Made by a program: the position numbers and the translations under genes. The notes beneath the pieces are model-generated. The model was not told the origin of the DNA, did no database searches, and was given only the letters and a program-made list of their open reading frames with translations. Positions 38,102 to 48,104 of a stretch of 48,494 nt of DNA are shown piece after piece (within the stretch, counting starts at the first letter, position 1; every line of letters begins with the position of its first letter). Origin of the DNA: Methanosarcinales archaeon (GTDB lineage: Archaea > Halobacteriota > Methanosarcinia > Methanosarcinales > Methanogasteraceae); assembly GCA_004211975.1 (NCBI GenBank), contig RXIK01000115.1:1-48494 (forward strand). The letters are read 5' to 3'.

Positions 38102-38133
38102 GTATCGAGATAACACCAGTATATATCTCGTAC
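38102..38133. promoter_or_regulatory. Dyad near the nik operon start site (candidate metalloregulator operator)
   Basis: GTATCGAGATA-N11-TATCTCGTAC about 25 nt downstream of a TATA-like ggttatatatg (38073-38083). Confidence 0.4.
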
Positions 38134-38161
38134 ATACAAGACAACATAGGAGATAACATAC

Positions 38162-39190
38162 ATGAACAAGAACATAACAATAATGACGCTTGCCGCGATC
38201 CTTTTGATAGGGTCCGCTGGCATGGCGTGTGCGCATTTCACGATGGTCTTTCCGAGCGACAGTGAGGCTACCGTGTGGGATGTGACACCTGAGGACTACA
38301 TAGCAACGATGGGCGAGACAAAGACCGTGTATATGATGTGGGGACACCCCTACGAGCATATACTCTTTAGCATGGCGTCTGCGCCTGAGGTCTCTGTCAT
38401 GAAGCCTGACGGAACCATCGAGCCGCTCACACCGACAGAAATCACGGTCAGCGGACAGGGCGAGGACGGAAATCCTGGAGATTTTAAGGGTTACAAAGCA
38501 TCGTTCACCGTTGATCAGCCTGGCGATTCTGTTGTCTTCGTGAAATACGAGGATGATGGCGAGAATTTGATTGACTACACCAAGGCAGTGATCCACTGCG
38601 GTGAAGAGGCATGGGTTGGCTGGGATTCCGAAGTAGAGCAGCAGACCGAGGTCATTCCATACATGCGACCTTACGGGATGGAGGCTGGTTTTGTCTTTGG
38701 CGGAAAGGCACTTTACAATGGTGAGGCTCTCGCAGGCGCACCTGTAGAAATCGAGATATACCACACACTTGATCTTGGTAATGAGATCGTGGGGCTCGCA
38801 GAGGAGATGTTCGAATACGACCCTCCAATGGTATTCACACGACTCACCAAGTCCAACGACAACGGCGAATTTGTGTACACGCTCGATGAGCCCGGAATAT
38901 GGTTTGTTGGCGCAACAATGGAACCGGAAAGTGAGTCCGAGCGAAACGTGAGAGGCGTCTTCATCGTCCCGATACTTGAGCCGTTCCCACCAGTGGAAGC
39001 ATCTTCAGGAACATCCATATCATCTTCAGAACTGACAAAGGCAGTAGATGATGCAAAGGCAGCAGCAGCCGAGGCAAAAACGGCGGCAGAGCGTGCAGCA
39101 TCATCTGCAACATCTTCGCCAGGATTTGGAGCGATCTTTGTAGCAGTCGGGCTGCTTGCAGCGATTGCACTTTTGATGCGGCGGAAGTAA
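38162..39190 (+). CDS. nikK: NikK-like DUF4198 periplasmic/surface protein with PGF-CTERM anchor
   Basis: AHFTMVFPSDSEATVWDVTPEDYIA...MMWGHPYEHILF; C-term SSPGFGAIFVAVGLLAAIALLMRRK; first gene of ECF operon. Confidence 0.75.
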   Translation: MNKNITIMTLAAILLIGSAGMACAHFTMVFPSDSEATVWDVTPEDYIATMGETKTVYMMWGHPYEHILFSMASAPEVSVMKPDGTIEPLTPTEITVSGQGEDGNPGDFKGYKASFTVDQPGDSVVFVKYEDDGENLIDYTKAVIHCGEEAWVGWDSEVEQQTEVIPYMRPYGMEAGFVFGGKALYNGEALAGAPVEIEIYHTLDLGNEIVGLAEEMFEYDPPMVFTRLTKSNDNGEFVYTLDEPGIWFVGATMEPESESERNVRGVFIVPILEPFPPVEASSGTSISSSELTKAVDDAKAAAAEAKTAAERAASSATSSPGFGAIFVAVGLLAAIALLMRRK

Positions 39191-39316
39191 CGAGACTGTA
39201 ACCGATAAACCGGGTGGATCAACAGGGGTTTTAGAACCCCTGCCACTCATTTATAATGGTGAACTATATAGTTGGTCCGTTGAAATATGTTCCATGGTGG
39301 TGTTGAAGTGAAACCA

Positions 39317-39802
39317 ATGAAAAGACTGAATATAATGCTCTTACTTGTCCTGTGCATAGTACTCGTGTGCCCGGTTGCATCAGCGCACAGGGTGGTCGTG
39401 CAGGGCTATGTGAACGAGATCACGGTCAAGGCATATTACGGTGGGGGAGGCATGGACCCCATGGCTTATGCGGACGTCGAGATCTACGCAATCAAGGACG
39501 GGCAGAAAGATGAATTGTACATCACAGGCGAGACAGATGAGGATGGCATGTACTATTTTACACCGAAGATTGGCATATCCAAGTACAACGTAGAAGTTTC
39601 ATCTCTGGGACATAGAGGCAACGAGACTGTGAACCTTGCAGAAGGTGCAGGACTCTCAGACGCAGAGCAGAAAGAAGCAGAAGATGAGGCACAGCTGCCG
39701 CTCATGGAAATGATCGCTGGATTCGGGTATCTAACAGGACTTATCGGGGTATCAATGATCCTCACAGCCCGGAAGATGAAGAAACAACATGAAAACAAGT
39801 AA
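39317..39802 (+). CDS. nikL: NikL-like accessory membrane protein
   Basis: Signal peptide, carboxypeptidase-regulatory-like beta domain (VEIYAIKDGQKDELYITGETDEDGMYYFTPK), C-terminal TM; between nikK and nikM. Confidence 0.7.
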   Translation: MKRLNIMLLLVLCIVLVCPVASAHRVVVQGYVNEITVKAYYGGGGMDPMAYADVEIYAIKDGQKDELYITGETDEDGMYYFTPKIGISKYNVEVSSLGHRGNETVNLAEGAGLSDAEQKEAEDEAQLPLMEMIAGFGYLTGLIGVSMILTARKMKKQHENK

Positions 39803-39815
39803 CAGGAGGGAATAA

Positions 39816-40433
39816 ATGGTACACATATCAGACGGGGTTCTTGCGGAGTGGTTATGGGGTGGCGGCTGGGCGGTAACAGCCATAATCCTTGCGTATGCAC
39901 TCTCAAAAATGAAGACCGAGGATGTGCCACGACTTTCAGTCATCACAGCCGCGGTCTTTGTCTCATCACTCATCCACCTGTCAATTGGACCCACGAGTGT
40001 TCACTTCATATTAAACGGCTTTGCAGGCGTGATGCTCGGGATACTTGCGTATCCATGCATCTTTGTGGCGCTTGTCCTGCAGTGTTTCCTTTTCGGGCAT
40101 GGCGGAGTTACAACAATCGGGATCAACACCGTCAACATGGGCGTTCCCGCACTCGTTGCATACCTGATATTCAGAGCCGGAACCGGTCTTGACATCCGAC
40201 CGGAAACAAAGAGTGTGGCATCGCTGTTTGGCGCGATCGCAGGAGGGGTGGGTGTAGTGCTTGCGCTCCTGTTTCTTGCGGTGGAACTGATCACAACCGG
40301 CGAAGAGTTCATTGAGACAACGGTGCTTGTCATGAGCACGCACGTCCCGATCATCGCAGTCGAGGCGATCTTCACCGGAGTGATTGTCGGGTTCATCGCA
40401 ACAGTCGAACCTGAACTGTTCGGGAAGAAGTGA
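39816..40433 (+). CDS. nikM: CbiM/NikM ECF substrate-binding component
   Basis: MVHISDGVLAEWLWGGGW...IHLSIGPTSVHFILNGFAGVMLGILAYPCIFVALVLQCFLFGHGGVTTIGINTVNMGVPA. Confidence 0.92.
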   Translation: MVHISDGVLAEWLWGGGWAVTAIILAYALSKMKTEDVPRLSVITAAVFVSSLIHLSIGPTSVHFILNGFAGVMLGILAYPCIFVALVLQCFLFGHGGVTTIGINTVNMGVPALVAYLIFRAGTGLDIRPETKSVASLFGAIAGGVGVVLALLFLAVELITTGEEFIETTVLVMSTHVPIIAVEAIFTGVIVGFIATVEPELFGKK

Positions 40434-40459
40434 TACGAGCGATATGGTAGTGATCCGGC

Positions 40460-41260
40460 ATGATTTCAGAGATCGATAGATATGCAAGTCTTTCCTCACC
40501 GATTCACCGGTGGGACCCACGTTTCAGGCTTGTATCAATCTTCACGCTGATATTCTCAGTCGTGCTTCTTTATAACCTGCAACTGGTCATAATCGGCATG
40601 ATATTCGCAGTTATTCTGACCTGCACATCAAAAATACCGTTTTCCTTCGTTCTCGCCCGCATGAAACTGGTATTCATCTTTGTGATACCATTCTTCATCA
40701 TTATCCCGTTCACAATCATAGGGACCGGGGTCGAGATAGCAAGCTTCAGCGGAATCACGCTGAGTTACAGAGGGATCGAATACGTCCTGTTCGCAGCGAT
40801 GATTGTGCTAAAAGCTCTCACCGCCGTGATGCTGATCTTCCCGATGATTGGCACATCCCGGATGGACATCACGATCAAGGCACTTGAGGGTCTGCACCTG
40901 CCAAACAAGCTGGTCCAGATGTTCGCATTCACATACAGGTACATCTTTGTGCTGGATGATGAATTCATGCGGACAGATCGTGCGCTTGCAGCAAGAGGAT
41001 TTAAAAAACGAGGCAACATGTACACACTCACAACAGTCAGCAAGGCGATTGCGATGCTCTTTGTGAAGAGCTACGAACGAGCGGACCGCGTATTCTATGC
41101 GATGCGATCGAAGGGTTACACAGGAACAATCGCCACACTCCATGAATTTCACGCAAGAAAACAGGACTGGGTCAACACAGCAGTCGTCATCGGGTTCGCG
41201 CTTCTTTTGCAGGTAGCAGCAACATCTGACACGTTCATCGCAACAAGAGGTTTTATATGA
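40460..41260 (+). CDS. nikQ: CbiQ/NikQ ECF transmembrane (T) component
   Basis: HRWDPRFRLVSIFTLIF...YRYIFVLDDEFMRTDRALAARGFKKR...YERADRVFYAMRSKGYTG. Confidence 0.9.
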   Translation: MISEIDRYASLSSPIHRWDPRFRLVSIFTLIFSVVLLYNLQLVIIGMIFAVILTCTSKIPFSFVLARMKLVFIFVIPFFIIIPFTIIGTGVEIASFSGITLSYRGIEYVLFAAMIVLKALTAVMLIFPMIGTSRMDITIKALEGLHLPNKLVQMFAFTYRYIFVLDDEFMRTDRALAARGFKKRGNMYTLTTVSKAIAMLFVKSYERADRVFYAMRSKGYTGTIATLHEFHARKQDWVNTAVVIGFALLLQVAATSDTFIATRGFI

Positions 41261-42189
41261 CCGATAAAGCGACAAAAGCTGCGATACACGTCCACAACCT
41301 AAATTACGCGTATCCTGATGGAACGGTTGCACTCGAGCAAGTCTCATTCGAGATACAGAAGGGTGAATCCATAGCACTCGTCGGACCAAACGGCGCAGGC
41401 AAATCAACACTCATCCTGCATTTAAACGGCATTCTGCATAGCAACAAATCACGCGGAGCAGTTAAGATCCTTGGCGAACCCATCGATCCAAAAAAAGTGC
41501 ACAAGATGCCGAGAAAGATCGGGATCGTCTTCCAGGACCCTGATGACATGCTCTTTATGCCGCTTCTCTTCGACGACGTTGCATTTGGTCCAATTAACCT
41601 CGGCTTTGCGAAAACTGAGGTGAACCGACGGGTCAAGGAATCGCTTGAGCGGGTCGGGCTTGCCGGCTACGAGACCCGAGTCTCACACCATTTGAGCGGC
41701 GGCGAGAAGAAGCGAGCTGCGATCGCAACGGTTCTCTCAATGAATCCTGAGATCATAGCGATGGACGAGCCCACCGCAAACCTGGACCCAAAAAGCAGAG
41801 CTGAACTGATAGAGATTCTGAAGGGGCTGAAAAACGAAGGAAAAACCCTTATCATCATCACCCACGACGTGAACGCCATCCCCGAACTTGCAGAACGCGT
41901 CATCGTCCTCAACAAGACGGTTGTTGCGGACGGAACCACCCGCGAGGTCTTCGCAGATACGGAGATGCTTCTGGCGGCAGGACTCGAGGTCCCAACGATC
42001 ATGCAGTTCTTTGAGGTGCTTCAGGCGTTTGGGTACCCGTGCGATGTGCTCCCGCTATCACTTGAGGACGCGGTCAGGAACCTGACACAGACAATCGAGA
42101 ACGGATCCGGGCACGTACACCTGCATATTCACAAGCACACGCACAGCGAGGTTAATTCTTCCAGAAACAAGCATCAGCATCACCGCTAA
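41257..42189 (+). CDS. nikO: CbiO/NikO ECF ATPase with His-rich C-terminal tail
   Basis: Walker A GPNGAGKST, signature LSGGEKKR, Walker B IIAMDEP; tail HVHLHIHKHTHSEVNSSRNKHQHHR. Confidence 0.95.
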   Translation: MTDKATKAAIHVHNLNYAYPDGTVALEQVSFEIQKGESIALVGPNGAGKSTLILHLNGILHSNKSRGAVKILGEPIDPKKVHKMPRKIGIVFQDPDDMLFMPLLFDDVAFGPINLGFAKTEVNRRVKESLERVGLAGYETRVSHHLSGGEKKRAAIATVLSMNPEIIAMDEPTANLDPKSRAELIEILKGLKNEGKTLIIITHDVNAIPELAERVIVLNKTVVADGTTREVFADTEMLLAAGLEVPTIMQFFEVLQAFGYPCDVLPLSLEDAVRNLTQTIENGSGHVHLHIHKHTHSEVNSSRNKHQHHR

Positions 42190-42341
42190 TGATTGCGCGA
42201 TCACAACTACCCGGGCAGTACTCCGGATTATCACACAGAGATCGGGGGCGTTCACGACATTTGGTGTTGTGCACACCTGACTTACATGGACGCTTATATA
42301 AGGAGGGATTCTGATTTAATATCTGGGGGATAGGGAACTTA

Positions 42342-42468
42342 GTGCTTACCGAAAAATAAAGTAGCAAAGTTGGCTGATGTCACGCTACATCCCCGACATT
42401 CGTGCGATTCGTTCATTCGTGCCATTCGTGATCCTTTATGCTGATTTTATCACTTTTCTGGCAAGCCC
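42342..42468. repeat. TTCGTG-type hairpin / IS end, copy B (inverted, left arm deleted)
   Basis: gtgcttaccgaaaaataaagtagcaaagttggctgatgtcacgctacat... is the reverse complement of 35571-35740 apart from a ~40-nt deletion. Confidence 0.8.
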
Positions 42469-42517
42469 TTAGGAAAAAAGATGGATATCTGACAAATATG
42501 GATTCAGGAGAGAAAAT

Positions 42518-42965
42518 ATGGTCAAGCACTATCAGCACACACAAATCGGATATTTACTTATAATTGCGTTAACCATCGTGCCGCTTTTCTTTGCGTATCG
42601 CATGATTGTTCATGGTTTCAGTTGGATTGAGTTTTCAGTCATAGTTCTCATTGGGGGTTTTCTGGTGTTATTCGCCACGATGACTGTGGTGATTGAGGAA
42701 GATGTTCTACGAATTCGATTTGGACCCGGGAGTGCTCCGAAAGAATTTTTCCTTGAAAGACGTTGAATCATGCCATGTCGTGAAGAATCCCTGGTACTAT
42801 GGATGGGGAATTCATATAACCCCTCACGGTTGGCTCTATAATGTTTCTGGCTCTTATGCCGTTGAAATTAAGATGAAAACGGGTACGAAATATAGAATTG
42901 GCACCGATGTTCCGGATGACCTTGAGACAGCTATTCGACAATCGCTGGAGAGAACGGTGAAGTGA
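42518..42965 (+). pseudogene. Small two-TM plus beta-rich protein split by a +1 frameshift at CCCGGGA
   Basis: Frame 1 ...VVIEEDVLRIRFGPG and frame 2 GVLRKNFSLKDVESCHVVKNPWYYGWGIHITPHGWLYNVSGSYAVEIKMKTG join seamlessly if one G is removed. Confidence 0.7.
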
Positions 42966-43078
42966 CGGCATATAAGCAAGTGTTTGCAGTTCGCAACGCT
43001 TCACCAAAATGCCGGCGACACAACCACATTCGCAAAAACGTTATCAAGCTCCGCGCCAACCCAAACGAGCCTGATACC

Positions 43079-45640
43079 TTACTCTTCCATATTGTTCTCA
43101 GGGTGTCTATCAACCATTTCCACAGCAACCGCATGGTCGTCCGCATCCACTACTGCCGCATCTCGATCTCGCAGCTTTCCGATTCTTGCAACTGCGACTG
43201 CCCGATCCCCTTTGTTAAGTCGCATGATCCTGACGCCCTGCGTGTTTCGCCCCTGCATCCTGATATCGCGCACAGGAATCCGGATGATGTTTCCTTTCTG
43301 GCTGGTGACAAGGAGTTCGTCATCATCATAAACGGTTTTGATCGCTATCACAAGCCCGTTTCGCAGACTCTGGATTATTGTGATGATTCCCTTTCCGCCG
43401 CGTCTTGTGATGCGGTATTCATCAAATTCTGTCCGCTTCCCATATCCATTCTCAGTCAAGGTCAGGAGCGCAGCGTTCTCCTCTACAATCCCCATAGCAA
43501 CGACATAGTCGTCAGCCGAAAGACGGATTCCGCGAACGCCACGTGCAGCTCTGCCCATGCTGCGAACATCCGGAGCATGGAACCGGATCGCCTTTGCATG
43601 TGCGGTGCCGATTATGAGGTCATTAGAATCGTTGACTCGCCTCACCGAGACCAGTTCGTCGTCTTCATCCAGTTTGATTGCAATGATCCCGCTTTTTCGG
43701 GGGCGGCTGAACTCTGATAGCGGCGTTCGCTTGATAATTCCGCGTTTTGTCGCCATTGCAAGATAATGCTCGGAATCAAATTCGGCAACCTTGACAAACG
43801 CCGTGACGCTCTCGTTGCCGGACAGTTCCAGAAGATTCACGATCGCCTTTCCTTTTGACTGCCTGCTCCCCTCCGGAATCCGGTAGACCTTGAGCCAGTG
43901 AATCCGCCCCTTATTTGTGAAAAACAGGATGTAATTGTGAGTATTTGCGGTGAAGATGTCCTCAACGACGTCCTCTTCCTTTGTTCCCATGCCGATGACC
44001 CCGCGTCCACCACGCCCTTGCTTCCGGTACGTGTCAAGGGGCACGCGCTTGATGTAGCCGGTGTTTGAGATCGTGAGGATCACGTCCTCAGACGGGATTA
44101 AGTCCTCATCCTCAAACTCTTCGTGCGCCTCCAGGATCTCGGTTCTCCGCGGGTCTGCGTACTTATCCTTAATCGTAAGAAGCTCCTCTTTTATCAGGTC
44201 AAGGACTTTCTGCGGGTTTGCAAGAACGTCACGCAGGAATGCGGTCGTCTCTTCGAGCGCCGCATATTCAGTCTCGAGTTTCTCGCGCTCAATCCCTGTT
44301 AAGCGGCGGAGCTGCATCTCCAGAATTGCTTTTGCCTGCACCTCGGAGAGCCCGAAGTTCAAGATTAATCCTTCTCGTGCCGCTTCCGCCGTCTTCGATG
44401 ATCGGATCAGCTTGATCACAGCATCGATGCTGTCAAGCGCAATCTTCAGCCCGTCAAGGATGTGCAGCCGGTCTTCCGCCTTCTTAAGATCGTGCTTGCT
44501 TCTCCTAACGATTATCTCCTTTCTATGATCGATGTAACACTGTATAAGCCCTTTTAACGGGAGAACTTTTGGCTCGCCGTCCACCAGCACAAGGTTGATG
44601 ATTCCAAAGGTGCTCTTCAGTTGCGTGTGCTTGTGCAACTGGTTCAGGATAACCTGCGAGTTTGCACTCTTCTTAAGATCGATTACAACCCTGATCCCGT
44701 CCTTGTCTGACTCATCCCTCAAATCAGAGATTCCCTCGATCTTCTTATCCTTCACAAGATCCGCGATGCTCTCAACAAGTTTCGCCTTGTTCACACGGTA
44801 TGGAAGCTCGGTTACGATGATTCGCTCCCTGTCCTTCCGCGTTTCAATCTCAGTTCTTGCAACCATGCCCACAATACCGCGCCCGGTCGTGTACGCAGCC
44901 CTGACCCCGGAAAGCCCGGTTATCGCAGCCGCAGTCGGGAAATCGGGCGCCTTGATAAGTGTCATCAGTTCATCAACGGTCGCATCAGGGTTGTCGATCA
45001 CATGAACGATCCCGTCCACAGTTTCGCCAAGGTTGTGCGGCGGCATGTTGGTCGCCATGCCAACAGCAATTCCAGTGGAGCCGTTAATCAGGAGATTCGG
45101 GAGGAGCGCGGGGAGAACAGAGGGTTCTTTCAAGGAATCATCATAGTTCGGGACGAAATCAACGGTCTCCTTGGTTATGTCAACAAGGATTTCTTCTGCG
45201 ATCTTCGCCATCCGAGCCTCGGTGTATCGCATGGCTGCGGCTGAGTCGCCGTCGATTGAACCCCAGTTTCCTTGCCCGTCGATAAGCGGATACCGGAGCG
45301 AAAACTCCTGCGCCATCCGAACAATCGTTTCATAGATCGCAGCATCGCCATGCGGGTGGTACCTGCCCATCACGTCACCGACGATGCGTGCCGATTTGCG
45401 GTGCGGCTTCGTTGATACAACCCCACCCTCAAGCATCGCATACAGGATGCGGCGGTGCACAGGCTTCAAGCCATCACGAACATCAGGAAGCGCACGCCCA
45501 ACAATCACGCTCATCGCATAATCAAGATACGAAGACTTCAGCTCCTCAGTGATTGCGACCTGACGGACCCTGGCAGCTGGCTCAGCTGGTGACAGGGGGT
45601 CGGGTTGGACGGTGGTTTGAAGGTCGGGCGATGTGGTCAT
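43079..45640 (-). CDS. gyrA: DNA gyrase subunit A
   Basis: [29 protein letters not shown]...[28 protein letters not shown]...[17 protein letters not shown]; GyrA box QGRGGRG. Confidence 0.97.
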   Translation of the reverse strand: MTTSPDLQTTVQPDPLSPAEPAARVRQVAITEELKSSYLDYAMSVIVGRALPDVRDGLKPVHRRILYAMLEGGVVSTKPHRKSARIVGDVMGRYHPHGDAAIYETIVRMAQEFSLRYPLIDGQGNWGSIDGDSAAAMRYTEARMAKIAEEILVDITKETVDFVPNYDDSLKEPSVLPALLPNLLINGSTGIAVGMATNMPPHNLGETVDGIVHVIDNPDATVDELMTLIKAPDFPTAAAITGLSGVRAAYTTGRGIVGMVARTEIETRKDRERIIVTELPYRVNKAKLVESIADLVKDKKIEGISDLRDESDKDGIRVVIDLKKSANSQVILNQLHKHTQLKSTFGIINLVLVDGEPKVLPLKGLIQCYIDHRKEIIVRRSKHDLKKAEDRLHILDGLKIALDSIDAVIKLIRSSKTAEAAREGLILNFGLSEVQAKAILEMQLRRLTGIEREKLETEYAALEETTAFLRDVLANPQKVLDLIKEELLTIKDKYADPRRTEILEAHEEFEDEDLIPSEDVILTISNTGYIKRVPLDTYRKQGRGGRGVIGMGTKEEDVVEDIFTANTHNYILFFTNKGRIHWLKVYRIPEGSRQSKGKAIVNLLELSGNESVTAFVKVAEFDSEHYLAMATKRGIIKRTPLSEFSRPRKSGIIAIKLDEDDELVSVRRVNDSNDLIIGTAHAKAIRFHAPDVRSMGRAARGVRGIRLSADDYVVAMGIVEENAALLTLTENGYGKRTEFDEYRITRRGGKGIITIIQSLRNGLVIAIKTVYDDDELLVTSQKGNIIRIPVRDIRMQGRNTQGVRIMRLNKGDRAVAVARIGKLRDRDAAVVDADDHAVAVEMVDRHPENNMEE

Positions 45641-46003
45641 TATAGTCTATGTAATATGTTGTCCTGTTACGACTTAAGTATTATCAAGACGAGAAAATAT
45701 AACCTTAAAACAATAGAAATATCTTTATGAACTGTGACTCTTTGATATTGGTCCATATAGGTTCTCGCCAAGCACTTGTAAACTTTATAGATAGAAGAAT
45801 AAAAAATACATGAGGACGTTGGTCGATGATCCTGAGGGAATTTACATGAGAATACAAAAAAGTATGCGTTCAGTCCCCCACCTAACCACCCACTCGAGGG
45901 TTAGTTTTCGTACCGGCATGTACAATTGAACTGGTGCGGTGGCGATTCATCCCCCCTGTCGGAAGGGGGGGGGGTTTCGCCAAGGGGTTAAATTTGTAGC
46001 GGT

Positions 46004-47212
46004 TTACTGGGGATCAACAATTGCCTCCCCTGCTTTACAGATCGCATATTTCGACAGGGGTGGTGCAATGAGTTCGTTTATGATGGTTGATGCCAGTACC
46101 GCATTTAACATCACATTCCCAAAGCTAGGAAATTGTATGGATGCCATAAGAACCAGACCTATAGCAACCCCTGCTGTCGGTAATAGCGCAAAACCCAGAT
46201 AATTTTTCACGCTATCCGGTGCGTGGGAAATCTTGGCACCTGCTCTTACCCCCATGTATTTACCCAGACATCTGGTTATGACTATCAACAGCGTCAGTAT
46301 ACCAGCAGATTTCATCACACTTAAATCAAAGTGCAATCCTGCCAGTACAAAAAATATCACATAAACCACGTCCCCAATTTCTTCGATTACACTAAACAGT
46401 TCTCTTCTCTTCATCTTATTTACTATGATAAAGCCTGCAATCATATTAGCTATGATCAATGAGAGACCCATGTAACTAGCAACGCCAGTACACAGCAAGA
46501 TCATTCCGAAAACCACGACCAATAACAATTCGCGAGTTCTCGCAAGTCCAATCAGATACATCAAAACAATGGCAAAAATGACACCAATTGCTACAGATCC
46601 AAATATATTTAAAAGAGGAATGCCAAGCATCTTGTAGAGGGACATACTTTCAGCAGTATTCACCAGTGGTCGGGATATGCCTGAAGCGATAGCAAATGCT
46701 ATGACCGCAATTACATCATCAAGCCCAACCACCGCCAGCAGCGTTGTGGTGAAAGGTCCTTTCGCTTTGTATTCACTGATTATCGCCATTGTTGCTGCCG
46801 GAGCAGTTGCACAGGATATCGCACCTATGATAAAAGCCATGGGAAAATAAGTCTGCCAGAACGTTTCGCCTGGAAGGATTAAACTGCCCAAACTGGCTAA
46901 AACCAGGGTAACCAGAAACCACGCCCCCAGACTTTCAAAAGGTACTATCCAGGTGATGTTCTTCGCTAATCGTTGTAAGTCCGCCCAGTGAAGACTGCCA
47001 CCGATTAAATATGCGATAATTCCGAGAGCAACGTCAGTAATTAAATTCAACTCCCCTACAGTCTCTCTTGGTATTATGTTCAGAAGGGAAGGACTCAACA
47101 AGACACCGATGATGATATAGCCAGTAATCATAGGAAATTTGAGTTTTGTCGATGCTAACCCACCGAAAAAACCGGCAAAGATCATTATTCCAACTGCTAA
47201 TATCAAGTTCAT
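46004..47212 (-). CDS. CPA2-type cation/proton antiporter (Kef/NapA-like)
   Basis: 402 aa, ~11-12 TMs; PMITGYIIIGVLLSPS; GAISCATAPAATMAIISEYKAKGPFTTTLLAVVGLDDVIAVIAFAI. Confidence 0.87.
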   Translation of the reverse strand: MNLILAVGIMIFAGFFGGLASTKLKFPMITGYIIIGVLLSPSLLNIIPRETVGELNLITDVALGIIAYLIGGSLHWADLQRLAKNITWIVPFESLGAWFLVTLVLASLGSLILPGETFWQTYFPMAFIIGAISCATAPAATMAIISEYKAKGPFTTTLLAVVGLDDVIAVIAFAIASGISRPLVNTAESMSLYKMLGIPLLNIFGSVAIGVIFAIVLMYLIGLARTRELLLVVVFGMILLCTGVASYMGLSLIIANMIAGFIIVNKMKRRELFSVIEEIGDVVYVIFFVLAGLHFDLSVMKSAGILTLLIVITRCLGKYMGVRAGAKISHAPDSVKNYLGFALLPTAGVAIGLVLMASIQFPSFGNVMLNAVLASTIINELIAPPLSKYAICKAGEAIVDPQ

Positions 47213-47231
47213 CGCTTTTAAGACCTTTGTT

Positions 47232-47774
47232 TTATTCCTTGCTGAAGGTTTTTATGAACTCATAAAATTTTCCTATCAGGTGATGCAGCGTTATCTCCCC
47301 TATTATTTCATCATTTTCTACCACTGGAACTTTTGTTATTCTATTGCACACCATGCTATTCAACGCGTCTTCCACTTTGTCATCAGGTTCACATTTTATC
47401 GGATTTTCTGACATGATCTGTTCCGCTTTTTCAAAGGTTTCATAATGTAAAGATCTTTTATCTGGTAATCCAAAGTACAAAACTTTTTTTGCTGGAGAAA
47501 AAATATTTAAAATGTCGTGTTCTGTTATTATTCCTACCAGCTTTCTGCACCCTTTACTTTCAACAACCCAGACATGATCTCTTTCAGCCAAGATGGATAA
47601 AACGCTGTCTATGCTCGCATCTTCTTCTATCAAGGGCAGATCATCCCCCCGCTTACCCATGATATCCTTAGCAGGGATTTCGTGAAATTCCGGTATCAAC
47701 TTTCTCCCTCCTGTTACTGTTTCGTAAAACGAATTTCCGATCTCACCCGGGTATGTATTTCCGTCCTCTGACAT
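47232..47774 (-). CDS. Two-CBS-domain protein
   Basis: AKDIMGKRGDDLPLIEEDASIDSVLSILAERDHVWVVES...LVGIITEHDIL; IMSENPIKCEPDDKVEDALNSMVCNRITKVPVVENDEIIGEITLHHLI. Confidence 0.85.
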   Translation of the reverse strand: MSEDGNTYPGEIGNSFYETVTGGRKLIPEFHEIPAKDIMGKRGDDLPLIEEDASIDSVLSILAERDHVWVVESKGCRKLVGIITEHDILNIFSPAKKVLYFGLPDKRSLHYETFEKAEQIMSENPIKCEPDDKVEDALNSMVCNRITKVPVVENDEIIGEITLHHLIGKFYEFIKTFSKE

Positions 47775-47879
47775 AGGAAAAAATGTCTCAATGGTATAAA
47801 ACACTTTTGCCAGAATAATGCTCTGGGACGAAATTCACATACACACTCTGCGCCAGTACGGCACCACAGCACCCAGAAC

Positions 47880-48023
47880 CTCCGGACACCCCACTCTTCG
47901 GATATTATGCCCCACAAGCTTAGAGCCGCGTCTCAGTTTTCTTCCGTGAGTCGAGTCACTTCCTCAAGCGGCTGCGCCAAACCGGCATTTCACCATTGAG
48001 TTAACCGTTTCCAAGATCGAACG
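47880..48023 (-). pseudogene. C-terminal remnant of a DDE (IS4/IS5-like) transposase
   Basis: Minus frame: RSILETVNSMVKCRFGAAA*GSDSTHGRKLRRGSKLVGHNIRRVGCPE; ETVNSMVK.RFG and LV.HNIRR are typical. Confidence 0.55.
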
Positions 48024-48104
48024 CATACAATAATTTTTCTAACCACTCCTGAGGATCTTTCCAGAGCAAATATTGCAGGTTACACCATCCAAGAGCCCCA
48101 ATAC

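Noticed and set aside
38075-38764. 229-aa minus ORF opposite nikK
   Set aside because: Shadow ORF over a well-supported coding gene and its promoter.
40808-41410. 200-aa minus ORF opposite nikQ/nikO
   Set aside because: Cys/Arg-rich antisense translation of confident CDSs.
42962-43717. 251-aa plus-strand ORF opposite gyrA
   Set aside because: Antisense shadow of gyrA; the gyrA frame is unambiguous.
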